From Neisseria chenwenguii (GTDB lineage Bacteria > Pseudomonadota > Gammaproteobacteria > Burkholderiales > Neisseriaceae): a stretch of 64,000 nucleotides of DNA. The stretch covers positions 1,984,001 to 2,048,000 of the forward strand of contig NZ_CP022278.1 in assembly GCF_002216145.1 (NCBI RefSeq). The letters run 5' to 3'. The translations under genes were made by a program, and so were the position numbers. Positions within the stretch are counted from its first letter, which is position 1. Every line of letters starts with the position of its first letter. The notes under the pieces are model-generated. The model worked only from the letters and a program-made list of their open reading frames with translations. It was not told the DNA's origin and did no database searches. Shown here piece by piece: positions 25,668 to 33,500 of this stretch.

Positions 25668-25689
25668 ATCCCGCTTATCCCAACGCCGT

Positions 25690-28600
25690 TCAAGCCGGTT
25701 CGGCCATTTGCAGGGCTTGTTGGATATCTACGGAAACGATGCGGGAAACGCCTTTTTCCTGCATGGTCACGCCGACGAGCTGTTCGGCCATTTCCATGGT
25801 GAGGCGGTTGTGGGAAATGTAGAGGAACTGGGTTTGAGCGCTCATTTCTTTGACGAGGTTGCAGAAACGCGAGGTGTTGGCGTCGTCGAGCGGGGCATCC
25901 ACTTCGTCTAAAAGGCAGAACGGGGCGGGGTTGAGGCTGAACAGGGCAAATACGAGGCTCATGGCGGTGAGGGCTTTTTCGCCGCCGGAGAGCAGGTGGA
26001 TGGTGGAGTTTTTCTTGCCGGGCGGGCGCGCCATGATGGCAACGCCGGCGGTGAGCAGGTCGTCGCCGATCATTTTGAGAGTGGCTTCGCCGCCGCCGAA
26101 CAGGGTAGGGAAGAAGGTTTGTACTTTTTCGTTGACGGCGTCGAAGGTTTCTTTGAAACGGGCTTTGGTTTTGTCGTCGATTTGGGCGATGGCTTCTTCC
26201 AAAAGGTCAATGGCGGCCTGCACGTCGCCGCTCTGGCTGCGGTAGTAGCCGTCGCGCTCGCGGGCTTCGTCGAGCTCTTGCAGTGCGGCGAGGTTGACGG
26301 GGCCTAAGGCTTCGATTTGTTGGGTGAGGCTGCCGATTTGGTTGTTCAACACGTTCAGACGGCCTGCTTCTTTGGCGAGGGTTTCCAGTGCTTCCAAGTC
26401 GGCTTCGCGTTCGGCGAGGTTTTGGTGGAAGCGTTTGGCGTTGATCAGGGCTTCCTGCTGCTGGAGCAGGGCGGTTTGGGTGGCGGCCTGAAGCTGGGGG
26501 AGCTTGGTTTGCAGCGCCTGCCAGGCGGCGTATTGTTCTCGCCCGCGCGTTTGGGTGGCGGAAAGTTCGCTTTGCAGTCCGGCGGACTTTTCGTCGAGCT
26601 GCATGACGGATTCGGTCAGGGCTTCGAGTTTGATTTGGTGTTCGTCGTCCTGCATTTCGGTTTCGTAGGAGAGGGCGAGCTCTTGCTGGCGTTCCTGCCA
26701 TTCCAGCGTTTGCTGCTCGAGGCGTTCGAGTTGCAGGCGCTGGTTTTCTTTTTGCTGCTGGAGTTTGTGAACGGCGACTTCGGCCAGTCCGTATTGGCGG
26801 TTGGCTTCCAAGAGGGCGAGCTGCGCCTGTTTCAGGCGGCCTTGCTGGGCTTGGCGGCTGCCGCCGGTGTTTTGCTGCTGGTGTTCGAGTTCGGCGGCGG
26901 CTTCGTTTAATGCAGCGATGTCGTCTTCGAGGCCGTCTGAAGATTGTTCTAAAACGGTTTGTTCTTCTTCGAGCTGAAGCAGCTCTTGGGCGATGTGTTC
27001 GCGGCGGAGCTGGCCCTGGTTGATGCGCGCCAGCATTTCGGCGGCGCGTTGCTGGGCTTGGTTGTATTGCTGTGCGTGCTGTTTCTGCTGCTGGGTCAGG
27101 TTGCGCAGATGGCCTTCGGCCGCTTCGAGCGCGGCTTGGGCTTGGCTGCGGGCTTGGGCGGCGGCGGCGAGTTTGGGCGCAACGGCGGCGGTTTCGGTGC
27201 TTAATTCGTCCAAACGGGCTTTTTGCGCCATCAGGTTTTCGCCTACGGGTTGGGCGTAGAGCAAGACGCTGACTTTATCGATTTGGTGGCCTTCGGGCGT
27301 GAGCCAGATTTGGCTGCCGCTTAATTCGGCTTGGCGGGCGAGGGCGTAATCCAGATCGGGGGCGCACAACACGCCGTCGAGCCAATGGTGTAAGGCCGTC
27401 TGAAAAGGCGGCTTGGCTTGGATTTGGTTGAGCAGCGCCTGCACGGGCAGGGATTTTTTAATGCCGCCGCTGAGGTTTCGCGACAGCCACGCGGCGCGGC
27501 CTTGCGGCAGCGGGGAGGGCGGGGCGAAACCGTCGTCAACGGCACGGGCGTGCAGGCGTTCGGCCAGAATGATGCCGAGCGCGTGCCGCCATTCGTCGGG
27601 CGCGCTGATGTGCTGCCAGAGCTGCGGGGCGTTTTCGCTGCCGGCGGCCTGCCAGAAATCGGAGGATTCGCGGTTTTGCGCCAGAATCTGTGCGAGCGCC
27701 TGCTGTTGCGCTTCCAATGTGATGTGCTGCTGCTGGAGGTTTTGGAATGTGTTTGAGGCCGTCTGAAAATCTTGGCGCAGTTTGTCGCACTGCGCTTCGG
27801 CGGCGAGGATTTGTTCTTCGTAGTGTTCCTGTTGGGTGTGCAGCAGCGCGGTCTGCTCTTGCGCGGCGTCGGCTTCGTGTTCGTCGGGCAGGTTGAGGGC
27901 TTGGTTTTCCTGTTTCAGACGGCCTTGTCGGGCTTGGTGCTGCCGGAGACTTTGTTTGGCATGCGCAAGCTGCTGCTGCTTTAAGGCCAGCTCGCGTTTG
28001 ATGCGGGCGGCTTCGTCCTGCTGGGTTTGGAACGCGGCGTTCAGCACGGCCTGAGCTTCTTCTAGTTCGGGCAGGGTTTCTTCGTGTTCGGCAACCTGCA
28101 TGGCGAAATCGGCGAGCTCGACCTGTTTTTCCTCAATCTGAATGTCGGTTTCTTCCATCTGTGCGCGAATCTGCTGCTGTTCCTGATGGATGCGCTGAAG
28201 CTGAATCTGCGCGGCTTGGCGGTCGCGTTCGATACGCTGGCTGAGGTTGCGCATATGCCGCATCTGCTCTTCCAAACGGGCAATCTGTTCGCGCAAAACG
28301 CCGCGCCGGTTGTTCATTTCGTGCACATCTTGCTGCTGCGCCTGTTCGGCCGTCTGAAGGGCGTGAACTTCGTCGGCCAGCGTTTGAATCTGCGCGGCGG
28401 TTTCGTCCTGCTGCCGCCGGAAGGTTTGGTGTTGCGCGGTGGCTTTGTCGGCCTGCTGCAAAGCCTGCTGCCATTGCACGAAATCGAGCAGATCCTGCTG
28501 CTGGGAAAGCTGTGCGGTCAGCGCTTGGTAGCGTTCGGCGGTTTCGGCCTGTTTTTCCAGTTTTTCGACCTGGCGCGCCAGCTCGCTCTGCAAATCGGCC

Positions 28601-29181
28601 AGCCGTTGCAGATGTTCGCGTGTATCTTTCAGACGGCCTTCTGTCTCTTTGCGGCGTTCTTTATATTTGGAAACGCCTGCCGCCTCTTCTATATAGGCGC
28701 GCAACTCTTCGGGACGCGCTTCAATAATCCGCGAAATCATGCCCTGTTCGATCACGGCATAACCGCGTGCGCCCACGCCTGTTCCCAAAAACAAATCGGT
28801 AATGTCGCGGCGGCGGACGACTTGGTTGTTGATGAAATAAGTGGATTCGCCCTGACGGGTAAGCTGGCGCTTGATGCTCACTTCGGCATACTGCCTCCAT
28901 GCGCCTTGAAGGCTGTGGTCGGCGTTGTCGAAAACCAGCTCAACCGTCGCGCGCGGGGCGGGGCGGCGGGTCGCGGCGCCGTTGAAAATCACGTCCTGCA
29001 TACTTTCGCCGCGAAGCTGTTTGGCCGAGGCTTCGCCCAAGACCCAGCGCACGGCGTCAATCACGTTGGATTTGCCGCAGCCGTTCGGCCCGATAACGGC
29101 CACAAGCTGGCCGGGCACATGAATGGTGGTCGGGTCGGTAAAGGATTTGAAACCGGAAAGTTTGATGTGGGTCAGGCGCAT
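25690..29181 (-). CDS. smc: Chromosome segregation ATPase SMC
   Basis: 1,163-residue SMC protein that compacts and segregates the chromosome with ScpA and ScpB. N-terminal ATPase half has Walker A GPNGCGKSNVIDAVRWVLGE; two long Gln/Ala/Glu-rich coiled coils flank a hinge around residues 510-650; the C-terminal half has signature LLSGGEKALTAMSLVFALF and Walker B CLLDEVDAPLDDANTSRF. ATG 29181 (MRLTHIKLSGFKSF) is the canonical SMC start, so the 37-residue upstream extension is rejected. DUS words inside the gene are numerous. Confidence 0.97.
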   Translation of the reverse strand: MRLTHIKLSGFKSFTDPTTIHVPGQLVAVIGPNGCGKSNVIDAVRWVLGEASAKQLRGESMQDVIFNGAATRRPAPRATVELVFDNADHSLQGAWRQYAEVSIKRQLTRQGESTYFINNQVVRRRDITDLFLGTGVGARGYAVIEQGMISRIIEARPEELRAYIEEAAGVSKYKERRKETEGRLKDTREHLQRLADLQSELARQVEKLEKQAETAERYQALTAQLSQQQDLLDFVQWQQALQQADKATAQHQTFRRQQDETAAQIQTLADEVHALQTAEQAQQQDVHEMNNRRGVLREQIARLEEQMRHMRNLSQRIERDRQAAQIQLQRIHQEQQQIRAQMEETDIQIEEKQVELADFAMQVAEHEETLPELEEAQAVLNAAFQTQQDEAARIKRELALKQQQLAHAKQSLRQHQARQGRLKQENQALNLPDEHEADAAQEQTALLHTQQEHYEEQILAAEAQCDKLRQDFQTASNTFQNLQQQHITLEAQQQALAQILAQNRESSDFWQAAGSENAPQLWQHISAPDEWRHALGIILAERLHARAVDDGFAPPSPLPQGRAAWLSRNLSGGIKKSLPVQALLNQIQAKPPFQTALHHWLDGVLCAPDLDYALARQAELSGSQIWLTPEGHQIDKVSVLLYAQPVGENLMAQKARLDELSTETAAVAPKLAAAAQARSQAQAALEAAEGHLRNLTQQQKQHAQQYNQAQQRAAEMLARINQGQLRREHIAQELLQLEEEQTVLEQSSDGLEDDIAALNEAAAELEHQQQNTGGSRQAQQGRLKQAQLALLEANRQYGLAEVAVHKLQQQKENQRLQLERLEQQTLEWQERQQELALSYETEMQDDEHQIKLEALTESVMQLDEKSAGLQSELSATQTRGREQYAAWQALQTKLPQLQAATQTALLQQQEALINAKRFHQNLAEREADLEALETLAKEAGRLNVLNNQIGSLTQQIEALGPVNLAALQELDEARERDGYYRSQSGDVQAAIDLLEEAIAQIDDKTKARFKETFDAVNEKVQTFFPTLFGGGEATLKMIGDDLLTAGVAIMARPPGKKNSTIHLLSGGEKALTAMSLVFALFSLNPAPFCLLDEVDAPLDDANTSRFCNLVKEMSAQTQFLYISHNRLTMEMAEQLVGVTMQEKGVSRIVSVDIQQALQMAEPA

Positions 29182-29661
29182 TGGGGATAAAACAGCAGGT
29201 TGTTCAACGAAAGATGCGTATTTTAACGGAAAGCGGGCAGGGGTTTCAGGATTTGTCTGAAAACGGCCTGCTTTTTTGTTTGAGCGTTGCATTGTTCCGT
29301 ATCTGATTATTATCTTTGTTGTATAAATGATATAAGGGTAAATGCTCTTGTAATGGTTTTAGAAGGGGTGTTGTTTAAAATAAATATGCTATTTAATAAA
29401 TACTTATATGAATTTTTTAGTGTAAATACAGGGTATTTTGCATGAATCTGACAGTATGAAATATACCTATTATCTGATTTAATTACCGCTGGTATGATTT
29501 ATGAATATAAAAGTACAAATGGATATATTATTAACGCATACGCAGTCTGCCGCATTTGCACCGGCTGGAAATGCGGCTTTGAAATATCGGAAAACAGGTT
29601 ACTCAAGCCGAAAAAATATTTTATTTAAACATCAAGCATCACGATTATCAGGAGCGATGAA
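29182..29661. other. AT-rich upstream region of the adhesin operon
   Basis: Roughly the last 370 bases are strikingly AT-rich compared with the neighbouring genes and lack DUS. They must hold the promoter of the lipoprotein-adhesin operon, but several TTGNNN/TATNNT-like pairs are possible and none stands out. No gene is visible. Confidence 0.5.
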
Positions 29662-30558
29662 ATGCTGAAGCGAAGCAGTTTGTTATGGGGTTTGTTGCCG
29701 CTGGTGGCGCTGGTCGGTTGCGCGCAACAGAAAAAAGAAACATGGGTCAATACGACGGAATCGGGTTACACCACCGGCGTGCCGGAAGGGCGCTCGTCCA
29801 TTGTGTTCTACCGTCAGGCCGATGCGGTGCAAGGGCCGACTGTGAATATTTATGTTAACGGCCAATATTCCGGTTCGCTGCAGCCGAATGCCTACCGTCA
29901 GGAGCTGGTGTGCGCGCAAAACCAGAAAATCCATGCCGATTTTACCCGCCAAGACGCTGCTTACTACAACAAAGAACACGCCGGCGACTACTACGACCTG
30001 CCTGAATCTGCCGTTTCGTTCTTCAAAATCGTTGATAACGGCCGCGGTCGGCCGGCATTGCAAAACGTTTCGCCCGAGCAGGCTGAAGAGGAAATGAAAG
30101 GCATCAAGCGCCAAAATCATACGCTTTCGCGTGTTACCAGCCCGGAAAAATGTGCGCAAATCCTGAAGAAATACAGCCTTCAATCCTCTGCGTTGTTTAA
30201 ATTCGACCGCTCCGGCTACAACGATATGCTGGAAAAAGGCAAGCAGGAAGTGGCCGCCATCTCTGCCGACATCAAACAAAATCCGGATCACGTTACCGGC
30301 ATCGAAGTCATCGGCCATACCGACCCCGAGGGTACGCCGGCTTACAACAGCCGCTTGTCAAGCGAGCGCGCGGCAACGGTCAAACAGGCGCTGTCTGAAA
30401 GCGGCTTGAACCCGAAAGTCATTTCTGCGCAAGGACGCGGCGAGCAGCAACTGCTGGTAGCCAATTGCCGTAAACGCTTCCCGAAAAATGCCCAAGCACG
30501 CCAAGAGTGCGACCAACCCAACCGTCGTGTGGAAATCATTCTGCACGGTGAAAAATAA
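29662..30558 (+). CDS. OmpA-family outer-membrane lipoprotein
   Basis: 298-residue lipoprotein: signal with lipobox LVGC (Cys20), a unique N-terminal domain (about 21-170; two Cys) resembling envelope beta-sandwich modules (SSIVFYRQADAVQGPTVNIYVNGQ), then an OmpA C-terminal peptidoglycan-binding domain (about 175-298: FKFDRSGYNDML, VIGHTDPEGTPAYNSRLSSERA, QPNRRVEIILHG). It ends 23 bases before the adhesin ATG, so the two are cotranscribed. OmpA-type lipoproteins accompany several type I-secreted giant adhesins; a role in export or tethering is inferred. Confidence 0.85.
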   Translation: MLKRSSLLWGLLPLVALVGCAQQKKETWVNTTESGYTTGVPEGRSSIVFYRQADAVQGPTVNIYVNGQYSGSLQPNAYRQELVCAQNQKIHADFTRQDAAYYNKEHAGDYYDLPESAVSFFKIVDNGRGRPALQNVSPEQAEEEMKGIKRQNHTLSRVTSPEKCAQILKKYSLQSSALFKFDRSGYNDMLEKGKQEVAAISADIKQNPDHVTGIEVIGHTDPEGTPAYNSRLSSERAATVKQALSESGLNPKVISAQGRGEQQLLVANCRKRFPKNAQARQECDQPNRRVEIILHGEK

Positions 30559-30581
30559 CGAACGATAAAAAGGTATTGAAA

Positions 30582-33500
30582 ATGTCTAAAAACATTACGT
30601 TAACCATTAATGGAAAAGAAAAAGTTTTGGAGACCGTCAAATTTCAGACGGCCTCGGGCGAAGCATTGCGTATTCCCGCGCAGTCTAAAGTGAATTATCA
30701 GTTTATTGATGAGGCGACACAGTTTGGTCCGGAAAACATCATGACCAAACGCGTCGGCGATAACTTGGAAGTGGCGTTTGAAGGCTCGGATATCGCTCAT
30801 CCGGATTTAATTATCGAAGGCTATTATTCCAATGAAACGGGCGCTTCCAAAGGTAGTCTGCTGGTCGGTCAGCATGAAAACGGCGGTTTGTATCCGTATA
30901 TTCCCGAAAGTGCAGAGGCATCCGATGCAGTGACCATGCTTGCCGAAGAAGTGATGGCTGGCCAGGCGCTGGGTGGCGAAGTCATTGCCAGCTCATGGGC
31001 GTTTAATCCTTTATGGCTGCTGGGTGCGTTACCTTTGGGCGCTGCAGCTGCCGCATTGGGCAATAAAGATGATAAAGACGATAAAGCCGGTATTACGGTT
31101 GATGCGCCGAACGATTCTTCCGATGCGACTCCGTCCATTACCGGTACGGTAAGCGATGTCGAAGCCGGCCAAGTGGTTACACTGACCGTGACCGACAGCG
31201 GGGGCAGCGTTCAAACCTTAACTGCTACCGTTCAGGAAAACGGCACTTACAGCGCAGAAGTTCCCAATGATCTGCCCGAAGGTCCTTACCGTGTTGATGC
31301 AAATGTTGCCGATAAGGCAGGCAATACGGCTAAAGCCAACGATTCCGGCGTTATTGATGCCGTTATCACATTGACCGTAGATGCGCCGGACGAGGTGAGC
31401 AATGATGCAACCCCGATGATTACCGGCACTTCCGATGCTCTCGGCAGCATTGTTACATTGGTCATTACCGATGCACAAGGCGCGGTTCATACCGTGACCG
31501 TTCCTGTAACCGAAGACGGCATCTATGCAATTGAAGTGCCTGATGCGTTGGCTGACGGCAAATATACCGTAGAAGCCAAAGTGACCGATTCAGACGGCAA
31601 AACAGCTACTGCAAGCGATGCCGGCGAAATCGATATTATCGCGGCCATCACTGTTGATGCGCCCGATCTGACCAACGACAACACCCCGACCATTACCGGC
31701 ACCGTTCAAGATGTCGAAGTGGGTCAGGTTGTTACTTTGACCGTTACTGATGCTGCAGGCGTTGTTCAAACCGTTACCGCAGCCGTTCGGGCTGACGGTT
31801 CATATTCCGTTGATGTGCCGAATACGCTTTCAGACGGCCAATATACTGTGGATGCAAGCGTTCAAGACAAAGCGGGCAATACGGCTAAAGCACAAGATGC
31901 CAACGGTGTCGTTGATGCGCAGGCGCCTGTAATTACGGTTGATGCGCCGGACGCTGTTTCACGCGACAACACGCCTGCGATCAAAGGCACGACTGACGCA
32001 GAAGAAGGTCAAATCGTCACCCTGACCGTGACCGACAGCGCAGGCAAAGTACAAACCCTGACCGCGACTGTTGAAAGTGACGGCACCTACAGCGCCGAAC
32101 CGGCCACCCCGTTGGCCGACGGCGGCTACAGCGTCCGGGCACAGGTAAAAGACACCGCCGGCAATGCGGCCGAAGCGAAAGACGACGGCTCTGTGGACAC
32201 CACGGCCGCCATCACCGTCGACGCCCCCGACCTGACCAACGACAGCACCCCGCTGATTACCGGAACCGTCCAAGACGTCGAAGCCGGCCAAATCGTCACC
32301 CTGACCGTGACCGACAGCACCGGCGCGACCCAAAGCGTGACCGCCGCCGTCCTTTCAGACGGCACCTACAGCGCCGAAGTGCCCGCCGCACTGCCCGAAG
32401 GCAGATACAGCGTCACCGCCGTCGTCGCCGACCGGGCCGGCAACAAAGCCGAAGCAGGCGACGACAACAACGGCCAAGGCAACATCATCGACACCACCGC
32501 ACCGACCATCACCGTTGACGTACCGGACAACGGCAACGACAGCACCCCGACCGTAACCGGCAAAACCGACGCACCGGCCGGCAGCATCGTGACCGTGACC
32601 GTCACCGATGGTGAAGGCAAAGTACAGACCGTCACGACGACCGTTCGGGACAACGGAGGCTACAGCGTCGACGTACCCGCCCCGCTGGCCGAAGGCGAAG
32701 TGAAAGTCGAAGCCGAAGTCAAAGACCCCGCCGGCAACACCGGCAAGGCCGAAGACAAAGGCATCGTCGACACCAACGCCCCGGTGATCAGTGTTGATGC
32801 ACCCGACAACACCGCCGACAATACTCCGGTGATCAGCGGCAAAACCGACGCGCCCGCCGGTTCCGCCGTCACCCTGACCGTGACCGACAGCGCAGGCAAA
32901 GTACAAACCCTGACCGCGACTGTTGAAAGTGACGGCACCTACAGCGCCGAACCGGCCACCCCGTTGGCCGACGGCGGCTACAGCGTCCGGGCACAGGTAA
33001 AAGACACCGCCGGCAATGCGGCCGAAGCGAAAGACGACGGCTCTGTGGACACCACGGCCGCCATCACCGTCGACGCCCCCGACCTGACCAACGACAGCAC
33101 CCCGCTGATTACCGGAACCGTCCAAGACGTCGAAGCCGGCCAAATCGTCACCCTGACCGTGACCGACAGCACCGGCGCGACCCAAAGCGTGACCGCCGCC
33201 GTCCTTTCAGACGGCACCTACAGCGCCGAAGTGCCCGCCGCACTGCCCGAAGGCAGATACAGCGTCACCGCCGTCGTCGCCGACCGGGCCGGCAACAAAG
33301 CCGAAGCAGGCGACGACAACAACGGCCAAGGCAACATCATCGACACCACCGCACCGACCATCACCGTTGACGTACCGGACAACGGCAACGACAGCACCCC
33401 GACCGTAACCGGCAAAACCGACGCACCGGCCGGCAGCATCGTGACCGTGACCGTCACCGATGGTGAAGGCAAAGTACAGACCGTCACGACGACCGTTCGG

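Noticed and set aside
28084-29190. 368-codon frame antisense to smc
   Set aside because: Shadow of the coiled-coil and ATPase head; smc itself is unmistakable.
30576-30581. TTG as the adhesin start two codons before the ATG
   Set aside because: The ATG at 30582 has the better spacing to AAAGG and a normal start codon.
32355-33185. Long antisense open frames repeated in the adhesin array
   Set aside because: They mirror the repeated Ig-domain codons on the other strand and share the 852-bp period; no independent coding evidence.
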